Below, one piece after another: positions 25,058 through 33,738 of a stretch of DNA of 63,387 nucleotides (positions are counted from its first letter, which is position 1; the number at the start of each line of letters is the position of its first letter). The notes under the pieces were generated by a model that had not been told where the DNA came from, ran no database searches, and saw nothing but the letters and a program-made list of their open reading frames with translations. Location: NCBI RefSeq assembly GCF_003324565.1, contig NZ_QOLA01000032.1, forward strand, positions 1 through 63,387, written 5' to 3'. The stretch is from Streptomyces sp. SDr-06 (GTDB taxonomy: Bacteria > Actinomycetota > Actinomycetes > Streptomycetales > Streptomycetaceae). Position numbers and translations under genes: made by a program.

Positions 25058-25762
25058 TCAGTAGCCCATGCCGGCACCTCCGTCCACGGGGACGACGGCA
25101 CCGGTGATGGCACCCGCGTCGGAGCCGGCGAGGAAGGCGACCGCGGCGGCAACCTCCTCCGGCCGGACCATGCGGCCCATCGGCACACCCGCCAGGATCG
25201 CCTGGCGGCGGGCCTCGGGGAGCGCGGCCGCCATGTCGGTGTCGGTCAGACCGGGCGCGACCACGTTCACCGTGATGCCGCGGCCGCCCAGTTCCCGGGC
25301 GAGCGAGCGGGCGAAGCCGATGAGACCCGCCTTGGCCGCCGCGTAGTTGGCCTGCCCGGCCTCGCCCGACAGTGCGACCTGCGACGACAGCAGCACGATG
25401 CGCCCCCGGCGGGCGCGCAGCATGCCGCGCACGGCCCGCTTCGTGACGCGGTAGGCGCCAGTCAGGTTGGTCAGGACGGGCGCGGCGAAGTCCCGCTCGG
25501 ACATGGAGACGAGCAGCCCGTCCCGGGTGATTCCCGCGTTCACCACCAGCACCTCCACAGGACCCAGCTCCTCCTCGACCCGGTCGAATGCTTCACGCAC
25601 GCTGTCAAGGTTCGTGACATCGCAGGGCACACCCAACACCTCACCGGGCGGCGGTGCCTGACGGTACGTGACAGCGACACGGTATCCGTCCGCGCTGAGC
25701 CGTCGAGCGACGGCCAGCCCTATCCCTCGGTTGCCGCCGACGACCAGCGCGGTGCGCGTCAT
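25058..25762 (-). CDS. 3-oxoacyl-ACP reductase (FabG-like SDR)
   Basis: 234 aa classical SDR: ALVVGGNRGIGLAVARRLSA (cofactor TGxxxGxG variant), VNAGITRDGLL (NAG motif), Ser in IVLLSSQVALSG, and the Y-x3-K pair in NYAAAKAGLIGFARSL. The sequence is close to FabG of type II fatty acid synthesis. Together with FabI, ketosynthases, ACP and the FabD-like protein it supplies all chain-building steps except dehydration. It opens the short leftward operon with the FAD protein. Confidence 0.85.
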   Translation of the reverse strand: MTRTALVVGGNRGIGLAVARRLSADGYRVAVTYRQAPPPGEVLGVPCDVTNLDSVREAFDRVEEELGPVEVLVVNAGITRDGLLVSMSERDFAAPVLTNLTGAYRVTKRAVRGMLRARRGRIVLLSSQVALSGEAGQANYAAAKAGLIGFARSLARELGGRGITVNVVAPGLTDTDMAAALPEARRQAILAGVPMGRMVRPEEVAAAVAFLAGSDAGAITGAVVPVDGGAGMGY

Positions 25763-25999
25763 CGTTTCCCGCCTTCTTCGCCGGTCCGGAGCGAGGGTCG
25801 AGATTCCGCCAAGTGGTATGCGAGAGCAAACGATCGGCTCCTGCTGGGGAGGAGGCTCCGGACCTCCGAGTACGCCGAAGGATGGCGCCCCAACTCATCC
25901 CGTGGGAGGACATCAGATGCCGCGAAGCGCCCTAGCCTGGCCAGTAATTCCTGAAAAGGTTTGCTCAAATACGCCTGAGACTCCAGGAGGTTCCACCCC

Positions 26000-26203
26000 A
26001 TGGCATCCCCCGCCAAGCACTTCGCAGAAGGTGCCGCCACGTTCGGCGTCGGGCTCGCGCTCCGCCTGTTCACCGAGGACGTCCACATCCCCGTCTTCAC
26101 ACTCACGAAGGTGGGTGTCGTTCTGATGTTCATCGGTGGCATAGAGATCCTCTACGGCGTGTACCGGGCGGCAAGCAGCCGGAGCGGCAGGACCAGCTCC
26201 TGA
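26000..26203 (+). CDS. small membrane protein, DUF5708-like
   Basis: 67 aa with two hydrophobic segments (ATFGVGLALRLFTEDVHIPV and LTKVGVVLMFIGGIEILYGV), the layout of actinobacterial DUF5708 proteins of unknown function. CAGGAGG precedes the ATG. Probably a housekeeping-type small membrane protein caught inside the locus, though it lies directly upstream of the ketosynthase pair. Confidence 0.75.
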   Translation: MASPAKHFAEGAATFGVGLALRLFTEDVHIPVFTLTKVGVVLMFIGGIEILYGVYRAASSRSGRTSS

Positions 26204-26240
26204 CAGAGCCTGCAACAAAAGTCATGCGATTCAACCATTA

Positions 26241-26271
26241 TTGACTTGGCATGACTAGGCGCCTCAAGATA
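26241..26271 (+). promoter_or_regulatory. two TGAC repeats before the ketosynthase pair
   Basis: TTGACTT (26241) and ATGACTA (26251), 10 bases apart, are followed 8 bases later by AAGATA (or CAAGAT at 7), a possible -10. It is a shorter version of the arrays at 19063-19114 and 20391-20443, 36 bp upstream of the ATG at 26307. Confidence 0.5.
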
Positions 26272-26306
26272 CCCCCCAGGATCATGAACTGGACGGGGTG
26301 AGGAAC

Positions 26307-26948
26307 ATGACAGAACGCAGGACCGGCACGGAGCCAGGGCCCTACGACCACCCCGCTCTGGCGCTGGCGGCCACGGCTGCGGCCGCCGCGGCCTGCGAGG
26401 CGGCCAGGTCCGGCCCGCTGCCCCTGCTCGCCGAACCGTCACTGCACACCAAGCCCGTGGATGCCGTGAGCGCCGCACTCGACTCCGCGTTCGCCGCCCT
26501 GGCGCCGTCGCCGCGCGCCACCGCCCCGCTGTACGTCCTGTGCAACGACTACAGCGTGCTGGCCGCCCGGCGCCTCGCTGCCCGCTGCACCGACCCCGTG
26601 CGCCGGCTGCGCCCGTCGGACTCGGTGGCGGCGGAGACCTCCGAGCTGGTGCGCCCCTGGCTGACGGCCTCCGGCCGGACCGGCCGCTGCTACCTGCTGG
26701 CAGGGGCGACCGTCTCCGCGGCACTGCGTCTCGCCGACCCGGCGGCCCGACCGGCCACCGTGGTCTGCGAGTTGGCCCTCGTTCCCGGCGAGGATCCGTA
26801 CGCCCCAGGACTGCTGGCTGTCGCCGCCGTGTGGGGTGGCGCGGAACCGGCGGCCGCCCCCGCGTCGGCCTGGCCGGCCGTCGCGGCGCCGCCCGCTTCC
26901 GGTCTGCTCACTAGCCTGTTCCAGGAAGGACGTGCGGCCCGTGTCTGA
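26307..26948 (+). CDS. half-size ketosynthase-like partner protein
   Basis: 213 aa from ATG 26307 (GAGG upstream; a GTG 9 bases earlier is the alternative). Ala-rich, with text such as KPVDAVSAALDSAFAALAPS, PLYVLCNDYSVLAARRLAAR and GRCYLLAGATVSAALRLADP recalling the N-terminal half of thiolase-fold condensing enzymes, but no active-site Cys-His-His set can be placed. Its stop overlaps the GTG of the next gene, a full ketosynthase, by 8 bases, so the two are likely made in equal amounts and may form a heterodimer like a KS-alpha/KS-beta (chain-length factor) pair. The family assignment is tentative. Confidence 0.5.
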   Translation: MTERRTGTEPGPYDHPALALAATAAAAAACEAARSGPLPLLAEPSLHTKPVDAVSAALDSAFAALAPSPRATAPLYVLCNDYSVLAARRLAARCTDPVRRLRPSDSVAAETSELVRPWLTASGRTGRCYLLAGATVSAALRLADPAARPATVVCELALVPGEDPYAPGLLAVAAVWGGAEPAAAPASAWPAVAAPPASGLLTSLFQEGRAARV

Positions 26949-28053
26949 GGTCGTCATCAGCGGAATGGGCCTGCTGACCCCCTTCGGGCGGGGCGTGGAC
27001 GCCTACTGGCGCGGGCTCACCGAAAACCGGACCGCGCTGGCACCCGCCCGCCGCTTCGCCGTCCCCGCCTACCGGGGCGAACCGGTGGGCGAGACGACGG
27101 AGTTCACACCCGACGGCACACCCCGCAAGCACGCTTACGCCGCGACGGCCACCCGGGATGCGCTGTGCGAAGCGCGATTGCCGAAGCTTCCGGACGGCAC
27201 CCTGGCGATCCTGGTGGGCCAGGCCCCGACGCTCTTCGGCGGCTCCCCTCTCGACGCGGAGGAGCGGGAGTTCCTCGGCCCTGCCGCCGGCGAGGTGCTC
27301 GCGGGCGCGGACACTGTGCACCTGACGCACGCCTGCGCCTCGACGCTGTTCGCGATCGCCTTCGCCCACGAGGCGCTGCGCACGGGAAGCGTGCCCGCCG
27401 TCGTGGTCACCGGAGCGACCGCCCTGAACCACTACGAGTACGCCAGCATGGACGTGGTCCGGGCCGTCGACCGCGCCGCCTGTCGGCCCTTCGACACCGA
27501 ACGCGGCGGCATCTCGCTCGGCGAGGGCGGCGGCGCGCTCGTCCTGGAGACCGCCGCCAGCGCCCGCGCCCGCGGCCTGGACCCCGACCTTGTGGTCGCC
27601 GGCACCGGCAGCCGGGTCGCCGCGGGCAAGTCCGTCGCCTCAGACGAGACCTCCGTCGCGGACTGCCTCCGCGAGGCGCTGGACTCCGCCGGCACCGATC
27701 GCCTCGACTACGTCCACGCCCACGCCACCGGCACCGCCCAGGGCGACGCCGCCGAACTCCGCGCCTTGGATGCCGTGGCGGGGGAGCGCTCCTGGAGCGG
27801 CGTCCCGGTCAGCTCCCACAAGGGCGCGATCGGCCACCTGCTCCACATTTCCGGCGCCCCCGGCGTGGCCGCGGCGGCCATGACCCTGCGCACCGCGACC
27901 GCCCCGCCCACTCCCGGCCTGCGTACCCCCGAACGAACCACCCGCCTGATCCTGCCGACCACCCCGCTCCCCCTTCCCCGGGCACGGTTCGCCGCCGTCA
28001 ACAGCTTCGGCTTCGGAGGGAACAACGCGACGGTGGTCCTGCGGCGGGACTGA
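26941..28053 (+). CDS. beta-ketoacyl synthase (second ketosynthase)
   Basis: 370 aa from GTG 26941; short for a KAS II (~410). The triad is present: Cys in LTHACASTLFAIAFAHE (about 131), His in YVHAHATGTAQGDAAEL (about 258), His in SHKGAIGHLLHISGAPG (about 298), and the end NSFGFGGNNATVVLRRD. Compared with the FabF at 10793-12085 it is quite diverged (HAHATGT for SAHGTST). With the preceding half-size protein it could perform the first condensation, since no FabH is present. Last gene of locus A. Confidence 0.88.
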   Translation: MSEVVISGMGLLTPFGRGVDAYWRGLTENRTALAPARRFAVPAYRGEPVGETTEFTPDGTPRKHAYAATATRDALCEARLPKLPDGTLAILVGQAPTLFGGSPLDAEEREFLGPAAGEVLAGADTVHLTHACASTLFAIAFAHEALRTGSVPAVVVTGATALNHYEYASMDVVRAVDRAACRPFDTERGGISLGEGGGALVLETAASARARGLDPDLVVAGTGSRVAAGKSVASDETSVADCLREALDSAGTDRLDYVHAHATGTAQGDAAELRALDAVAGERSWSGVPVSSHKGAIGHLLHISGAPGVAAAAMTLRTATAPPTPGLRTPERTTRLILPTTPLPLPRARFAAVNSFGFGGNNATVVLRRD

Positions 28054-28931
28054 GCGACACCGCAGGTTACGTCAGGGACGGGCGTTGCTACCGCGGTGAG
28101 CTGTGCTCACCCTTGACTGCCCTGGTCGGACCTGAAGGATCGGCTGGATGCCGGGCGGCCAAGAAGGCGAGCGGTCCGCCTGCTCCTCTTCACTGGATCA
28201 GTCGGCGTGTATGGAACCCCAGTCGAAGTTCTGGCCGCAGGCGGTGCCCGAACCACCGGTGTGGATCTGGTTGCGGTTGCAGCTGCATGACCTGCCCCTT
28301 CCAGCGGTGTTGATCGGGGCGGATTCTGGGCGGGTGATCCCGCCGTTGACGGTGCGGATGGAGTGGGCGAGCAACTCGCAACGCACGGCGGCGATGTAAG
28401 TACGCGACGGCTGACAAATGGTCTTGGCGAGGACGTCCGGACGGGCAGCGCGTTCCGCGGCCGGATGGCCGAGGGCGAGGGGGCTGAGCGACTGCTGGCC
28501 CTGATGGCCAACCACCCAGTGGTGGCCGGAATCGTCTCGCGGCACGGGCGAATGCGCACGGACTCCACTCATGTGCGATCCAGAACCGAGCCCGCGCCGA
28601 AGAGGAAACCTGCGCCCCGCCGCCCAGGGGCGGCGCCACTGCCGCTACCGCTGCTGTGCCAGAACACAGCCCGCCCCGCCGCCAGTTGACCACAAGAAGA
28701 TCACCAACAACATCCCGCGCGTGGGCCGGGGTCGTTGATCGACACACCTCAGCACAGGCCTGGTTTTCCGAAAAGCCCCGACAACCGACACGGCAGCCGC
28801 GTGGGCATTCGCCCCCGGCCGATGCCGGGCGCAGGGCTCAAAGTTCGGGGAGCTGGGCCCAAGCAGCCCGAGGCGAAGCAGGCAGGGCGCTCTGGTGCGC
28901 GGCTGCTCGCTGCGGCGCGACACGGCGCAGG
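28054..28931. other. 878-bp region with one doubtful small ORF
   Basis: Right border of locus A. Apart from the doubtful frame at 28198-28572 I see no gene, RNA or repeat. The plus-strand frames here are weakly biased and look like shadows. Confidence 0.35.
28198..28572 (-). CDS. doubtful small hypothetical protein
   Basis: A minus-strand frame of 124 codons whose latter part has good G/C third-position bias: RPDVLAKTICQPSRTYIAAV, then NGGITRPESAPINTAGRGRS, then CSCNRNQIHTGGSGTACGQ near the end. Four cysteines in the last 45 residues would suit a small secreted or disulfide-bonded protein, but no signal peptide or ribosome site supports the ATG at 28572. It could be a remnant. Confidence 0.3.
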   Translation of the reverse strand: MSGVRAHSPVPRDDSGHHWVVGHQGQQSLSPLALGHPAAERAARPDVLAKTICQPSRTYIAAVRCELLAHSIRTVNGGITRPESAPINTAGRGRSCSCNRNQIHTGGSGTACGQNFDWGSIHAD

Positions 28932-29486
28932 TCATTGCTGCCAGGTGGCGGCGCTCTGGTCGAAGTCGTCCTGGTAGGAGCGGCGCAACGTGAGATCGGA
29001 TTCGGTCGGCTCCGGGTGCACGGGCGGCTTCTGGGGGGCGGTCCACAGCTGGATGAGGTGGTGCTCGTCACGGTCCCCGACACGGGGTTCGGGGTTTGCG
29101 GTGCGGCAGTACAGGCGCATCCGGATCCACGCCGGTACCCGGTCGGTGGGCAGTGCGAGCGGGCCGTCGTCGGGTTCGGCCTCGTCGAAGTCGCCGCTGC
29201 CGAGGATGAGGATGAGGGGAGTGAGCTCGGTGGCGTGCAGGCTGATTTCCTCGGCGGGACCCCAGCCCGGGCCGATTTCGGGCGGGGGCGTCTCATCGTG
29301 GGTCTGGACGGTGATGGTGATGGTGCCGGTATCGGTGTCGGTAAGGATGTGTGCCGTGTCGTCTCCGACGGGCCCGCACCTCCAGCCGTACGGCCACTGG
29401 GGCGGCCATTGGTATTCCTCACCGAGTGCGAGGAGGTAGCCGTGCTCGCCGGTCTCCGGCGTCAGGGTGCTCTCAGCGATGATCAC
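28932..29486 (-). CDS. putative partner of the secreted nuclease (module 1)
   Basis: 184 aa from GTG 29486 (GAGG 8 bases upstream). Acidic, cytoplasmic, no signal peptide: IAESTLTPETGEHGYLLAL, GTITITVQTHDETPPPEIGP, then DRDEHHLIQLWTAPQKPPVH near the C-terminus. It lies 79 bp downstream of a secreted NucA/NucB-type nuclease, same strand. The protein at 38915-39454 has the same position next to the second nuclease and shares the DEH...QLW-x-AP element. Inference: immunity or accessory protein for the nuclease. No known family recognised. Confidence 0.6.
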   Translation of the reverse strand: MIIAESTLTPETGEHGYLLALGEEYQWPPQWPYGWRCGPVGDDTAHILTDTDTGTITITVQTHDETPPPEIGPGWGPAEEISLHATELTPLILILGSGDFDEAEPDDGPLALPTDRVPAWIRMRLYCRTANPEPRVGDRDEHHLIQLWTAPQKPPVHPEPTESDLTLRRSYQDDFDQSAATWQQ

Positions 29487-29565
29487 GGTGGATTCCTCAC
29501 GCCGGAGGGCACCCCCGGCATTCGAGGGTGCCCCATGGTGCCGTTCCGATTCAGCCTGTCAGAGG

Positions 29566-30627
29566 TCAGACGATGACGTAGAACGCGTCGTGGTCCATCA
29601 CGTGCATGGGGCGGCGCCAGTTCGTGATGCGGGCGCCCTGGGTGTTGTTCTCGTTCGGGCTCACCCACGTCGTCTCACGCTGCGAGGCCGGCAGCTTCGT
29701 GCCGCCCTCGTACGTCGAGGCGAACGGGTACTCGTCACAGTACGTGCGCCCCACCCGCTTCATGTCCGGCGGCGCTGTGCGGCCCCCGCAGACCGCCCTG
29801 CGGTTGTCGTTCTTCTGCTTGGTGTTGATCATCCAGTGCAGGGGCTTGCCACCGTTCGGGTCGCCGTAGTGGCCTCCGCGGGCGCGGAGCGTGCGGATCC
29901 CGTCATCGATCCAGGGGATTCCCACCATCGACACCGCAGTCGGCTGGTCTGTCATGGCGCAGCCGGAGGTGCCGTAGTAGTTGTCACACCGCCACGTCGC
30001 CGAGGGGTAGTTGGTCGATCCGGGCACGTGGCCCGGTTTGGTGTACTGGAACGCGTACCTGGTCTGGGTCTTGCCGTTGATGCGGCCCTTGCGCATGGGC
30101 GCGGTCGTGTAGGTGACGCTGCCCCCGGAGCCCGTGTCGAGGAGGTGCGGGCCATAGTGCGTCTTGGCGCTGGTGCCGTTGCCGGCCGTCGCCGTGACGG
30201 ACACGGTGATGCCCTTGCCATCGCCGGTGGTGGTGGCCTTGGAGAGCTGGAACTTCTCCTCCCAGTCCGCCGACTTCGCATGCAGCGTCATCGTGTGACG
30301 GGCGGTGAAGGTGGCGGTACCGACCTGCTGGGGGACACCGTTGACGATCCGGATGACCTTGAGGCGCAAGGTGACCCATTCGCATTCGCTGAAGCGGTTG
30401 ATCGAGATCATGTTGATCTTGCATGTGGCGTTCGCCTGCGGTGCTGCCGCCGCCCCCGGAGTGGTGGCCGACGGAGCCGGTTCCACGGCCACCGGCGCGA
30501 TGTCGGCCTGGATCAGGGCTGGGACGGCTGCTTGATGCGCGGCCGCCTGCGAAGACGCTGTGGCCGGCACCAGCAGCCCGGCCGCCAGGGCCGAGATGGT
30601 GAGACCTCTGATGATCTGTATTCGCAA
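29566..30627 (-). CDS. secreted NucA/NucB-type deoxyribonuclease (module 1)
   Basis: 353 aa from the TTG at 30627 (GGGGGAAA upstream), giving an N-terminal signal peptide LRIQIIRGLTISALAAGLLV ending near ATASSQA. The middle is a beta-rich domain (TLRLKVIRIVNGVPQQVGTA). The C-terminus carries the NucA/NucB catalytic signature: RTYCDEYPFASTYEGG, then VSPNENNTQGARITNW and DHDAFYV. Such nucleases act outside the cell on DNA. Five or more cysteines suggest disulfides. A homologue with the same C-terminal signature is at 39548-41137. Confidence 0.85.
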   Translation of the reverse strand: MRIQIIRGLTISALAAGLLVPATASSQAAAHQAAVPALIQADIAPVAVEPAPSATTPGAAAAPQANATCKINMISINRFSECEWVTLRLKVIRIVNGVPQQVGTATFTARHTMTLHAKSADWEEKFQLSKATTTGDGKGITVSVTATAGNGTSAKTHYGPHLLDTGSGGSVTYTTAPMRKGRINGKTQTRYAFQYTKPGHVPGSTNYPSATWRCDNYYGTSGCAMTDQPTAVSMVGIPWIDDGIRTLRARGGHYGDPNGGKPLHWMINTKQKNDNRRAVCGGRTAPPDMKRVGRTYCDEYPFASTYEGGTKLPASQRETTWVSPNENNTQGARITNWRRPMHVMDHDAFYVIV

Positions 30628-31158
30628 GATGTTTCCCCCTTGCGCCGTGCGACTCCCGAGGGCCGTGTTGCCCTCAGTGGGCGCGGCAGCGGTCAACGAT
30701 CGTACGCACGACCGAAGTTGCCGAGTAGGCCTTTGCGCCAAAGTGGCCGAAATGCTGACCACTGGCCCTGGCCACCTCGTGCTCTCAAGCCTGCACCGGC
30801 CCGAATAGGACAGCCCGGCGAACGGCCCCAGGCGCCTGTGCAACTGACCTTCGAGCACGCCCAGTCGGAGGCCGTCGGCGCTTCAGGGGTGCGTCCAGGA
30901 AAGGGGAGTACGGGTTCGATCTGATCCGGTGATTCGTTCGGGCACCGAGGTAGGTCCCGTAGGGATGAACGGTCGCTGGCTGATCTCCGAGGTGTCGAGG
31001 CTGCGAAGGAGATCACCGCGATGAACGCGCCCGGCAGTCTGTCCTGCACGCCCCCCGTGGAAGCCGACTCTGCCGCGGGAGTCCCGATCTGCTGTGCCGT
31101 CTCAGCAGTCAGTGCGGTAAGTAACTGCCGACGTCCGTCTCGCCTGGCCTCTCGCGCG
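30628..31158. other. 531-bp gap between nuclease 1 and LysR gene
   Basis: No supported gene. A 67-codon plus-strand frame from ATG 31021 has an AAGGAG 10 bases upstream but its translation (MNAPGSLSCTPPVEADSAAG) resembles nothing known and runs into the LysR gene antisense, so it is not called. The promoter of the nuclease lies at the left end. Confidence 0.4.
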
Positions 31159-32061
31159 TCAATCCGTCAGCCAGTGCAGCTCCTGCGCCAGGGTTTTGGC
31201 GACCGCACGGACGCGGTGGTGTAGCGGCGACTGTTCGCGCGGGAGGACCAGGTGGATCGTCAGGCCGGGCGCGCCTCGCAGCGGTCGCCAGGTGAGTCCG
31301 GCCGGTTGAGTCGTGACCGCGGCTTCTCCGGCCGGGGCGAGGGTGATCCCGTCGTACAGGTCGCGCTGAGACATGTCGAAAGAGACCGCGGACGTGCGGA
31401 ATTGGGGGTGTGGCCGGGTGTCTCGGAACAGGGCGGACAGTTGATCGTGGATGACTGGGTTGGCCGCGCGGTCCGGGAGCCGCAGCGGATACGCGGCCGC
31501 GTCGGCGATCTCGATCTCCGGCTTTTTGGCCAATGGGTGGTGCTGCGCCAGCTGGACCCCGACCCGCTGACGCCGCAGCAGGTAGCGGCGCACGCCGCGG
31601 CCCGGCTGTTCACCACGGGTGATCCCGGCATCGATGCGGCCGTCGGCGACCGCGTGGGAGATCTCCGGTGTCGCCATCGGGACCGCCCCGACCTCGAGTC
31701 CGCTGTTGTCGCGCATCAGACTGTCCACCAGGGCCGGTGTCGTCCCGGCCCCGGTGCTGAGGCTGTATCCGATGCGCAGCGTGCCCAGTTCACCGGCCGC
31801 GGCGCTGCGGGCGGTGTCCCATGCCCGGTCCAGTGCTGCCAGCGCGGGCGGCGCTGCCTCCGCCAGAGCCGCCCCGGCCGTGGTCAAGGCGACGCTACGG
31901 GTGCTGCGGACCAGCAGCGCCGTGCCGAGTTCCTTCTCCAAACGGCGCATCCGGGCGCTGAGTGCGGGCTGTGCGATGCCGATCCGCGCGGCCGCGCGGG
32001 TGAAGTTCAACTCCTGCGCCAGCACCAGGAAGTACCGCAGGCTCACCGTATCTGGCGCCAC
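31159..32061 (-). CDS. LysR-family transcriptional regulator
   Basis: 300 aa from GTG 32061, preceded by GGGAGG; an upstream ATG at 32133 would add an unlikely 24-residue extension. N-terminal winged HTH: SLRYFLVLAQELNFTRAAAR, IAQPALSARMRRLEKELGTA, LLVRSTRSVALTTAGAALAE. The rest is a periplasmic-binding-protein-like effector domain. It is divergent from the DUF1330 gene at 32251 and probably regulates it through the 189-bp shared region. Confidence 0.9.
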   Translation of the reverse strand: MAPDTVSLRYFLVLAQELNFTRAAARIGIAQPALSARMRRLEKELGTALLVRSTRSVALTTAGAALAEAAPPALAALDRAWDTARSAAAGELGTLRIGYSLSTGAGTTPALVDSLMRDNSGLEVGAVPMATPEISHAVADGRIDAGITRGEQPGRGVRRYLLRRQRVGVQLAQHHPLAKKPEIEIADAAAYPLRLPDRAANPVIHDQLSALFRDTRPHPQFRTSAVSFDMSQRDLYDGITLAPAGEAAVTTQPAGLTWRPLRGAPGLTIHLVLPREQSPLHHRVRAVAKTLAQELHWLTD

Positions 32062-32250
32062 GTTCCCTCCCCGCCGATTGATAACGATCGGTTCTGAGTC
32101 TATCCCGTACCGGTCTTTCCCTGGACCGCGCATCCGGCTCTAACCTGCGCATATGACGATTCGACTGACGGCATTACCCGTCGCTGGAATCGGTCGCTTT
32201 GAGTGTCAATTCGACGTCGGACGTGTCCGGCAGAACACAGGAGGCTTTCC

Positions 32251-32544
32251 ATGGCCAAGGGCTACTGGGCCAGTGTCTACCCCGCCATTTCCGAACCGGA
32301 GCGGCTGACTGCCTACAACGAGCTGGCCGGACCGGCTGTCCGGGCCGCGGGCGGGCGGACCCTGTCCCGTGGCGGTCGAGTCGTCGCCCACGAGGCTGGG
32401 ATCTCGCAACGCGCCGTTCTGGTCGAGTTCGACAGCTTTGAACAGGCCGTCGCCGCATACGAGAGCGAGGCCTACCAGAAAGCGCTGGTGGCCCTCCCCG
32501 ACGGCTTCGAGCGCGACTTCCGCATCATCGAAGGCGTCGACTGA
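32251..32544 (+). CDS. DUF1330 family protein
   Basis: 97 aa dimeric ferredoxin-like alpha/beta protein. MAKGYWASVYPAISEPERLT at the start and VLVEFDSFEQAVAAYESEAY in the middle are hallmark DUF1330 text. The ATG at 32251 is preceded by ACAGGAGG. Biochemical role of the family is unknown. Divergently paired with LysR. Confidence 0.88.
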   Translation: MAKGYWASVYPAISEPERLTAYNELAGPAVRAAGGRTLSRGGRVVAHEAGISQRAVLVEFDSFEQAVAAYESEAYQKALVALPDGFERDFRIIEGVD

Positions 32545-32823
32545 CCGGCAGGCCCAGCCATCGCTGAGCATCCGTCACCTCGTACGCACACACGGTCGCA
32601 CGATGTTGAATGACGACTCAGGAGAGGTGTTCGGAGCCACTGGTATTTGACCGGCATCGGTCTGCCCGGGGGAATGCGGCCGAATGGAATTTTCCTGCTA
32701 CTCAAGGGCTTCCTGGCCGTCGTTCCGCGGTACGAAAAGCGGGCGGCGCATGTCTTGTACGGCACGGTGTCCCGCGACGTCGCGATCCGTCCGTGACTCC
32801 GTTGACGCTCCATCGGGGTGGGA

Positions 32824-33681
32824 TCACGCGCCGGTGGGCGTGGTGAAACGGGCGAGTTCCCAGGGGTCGTGCGCGCTGAAGACGCTGACCTGGCCTGCGT
32901 GGTCGCGGTGCAGGGCACGTAGCCGGTCGCGGGTGGCCACGTGGGCTTCAGCGTCGGTCTGGGCTCCGTCTTGGATCGGGACGAAGGCGGGGTGGCGCTG
33001 CGGCGGGGTCTGCTCGATCTCGCCGTGGTACATGTACGCGTCTCCCGCGTGCAGGAGCCATCCTCCGCCGGCATCGCGTACGGCGACGCCCGAGTGGCCC
33101 GCCGAGTGGCCCGGCAGCGGCACCAGCACCAACTCACAGACCAGTCCCTGCGGACGTGCCTCTCCGGAAAAGCCGAACCATCCTGCGCCGTCGTCCGGGA
33201 CGGCGGCCGTCAGCAGCGGGCCGTGCGCCCGGTGCGCCGGCATGAAGCGGTCGAGGCTGTGCCGGTGCCACGGGTTCGAGGGGTCGGTGACGGCCGCGTA
33301 CTCGGCCGGGTGAACGTGCACCCGTGCGTGGGGAAAGTCCGGCAGTCCTCCGGTGTGGTCGCGGTGCAGGTGCGTGAGCACGATGTGCCGCACGTCTTCT
33401 GGTGCGTAACCGAGGCGGACGACCTGCCGCAGCGCGCTCTCCTCGGGATACCGTGCGGGCTGGGCGTAGGCCACCCAATCGGCGCCCAGGGTCCGGCCGG
33501 GGTCGTGCCGGTCCGCGATACCAAGGCCGGTGTCGACCAGGATCAGCCCGTCCGAGTCCGTCTCGATCAGCAGGCAGTGGCACACGGTGGCCAGTTGGCC
33601 GGGCGCGGAGCCCGCGAGGCGTTCCTCGCCGAGCAGGGGAATCGCCCGGAGAGAACCGCAGTTCAGGTGATGGATACGCAT
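32824..33681 (-). CDS. MBL-fold metallo-hydrolase (lactonase-like)
   Basis: 285 aa beta-lactamase-fold hydrolase with metal motif LTHLHRDHTGGLPDFPHA, later HPAEYAAVTD, PLPGHSAGHSGVAV and LLHAGDAYMYHGEIE, and a final FSAHDPWEL. The layout is that of AHL-lactonase-like MBL proteins; the substrate could be any lactone or ester. Linkage to a butyrolactone island 16 kb away is probably coincidental. Start at ATG 33681 after GGGGGT. Divergent to an HxlR remnant. Confidence 0.85.
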   Translation of the reverse strand: MRIHHLNCGSLRAIPLLGEERLAGSAPGQLATVCHCLLIETDSDGLILVDTGLGIADRHDPGRTLGADWVAYAQPARYPEESALRQVVRLGYAPEDVRHIVLTHLHRDHTGGLPDFPHARVHVHPAEYAAVTDPSNPWHRHSLDRFMPAHRAHGPLLTAAVPDDGAGWFGFSGEARPQGLVCELVLVPLPGHSAGHSGVAVRDAGGGWLLHAGDAYMYHGEIEQTPPQRHPAFVPIQDGAQTDAEAHVATRDRLRALHRDHAGQVSVFSAHDPWELARFTTPTGA

Positions 33682-33738
33682 GAGGACCCCCAAGAGAAGT
33701 GGGCGGGCTGTTCACGCGAGACGTTAGAAAGGAGCGCT

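Noticed and set aside
31021..31224. 67-codon plus ORF with AAGGAG upstream
   Set aside because: Overlaps the LysR gene antisense and has no protein-like character.
32824..33681. MBL hydrolase as a butyrolactone-degrading partner of the AfsA island
   Set aside because: Fold fits lactonases, but it is 16 kb away with unrelated genes between; no evidence beyond the family.
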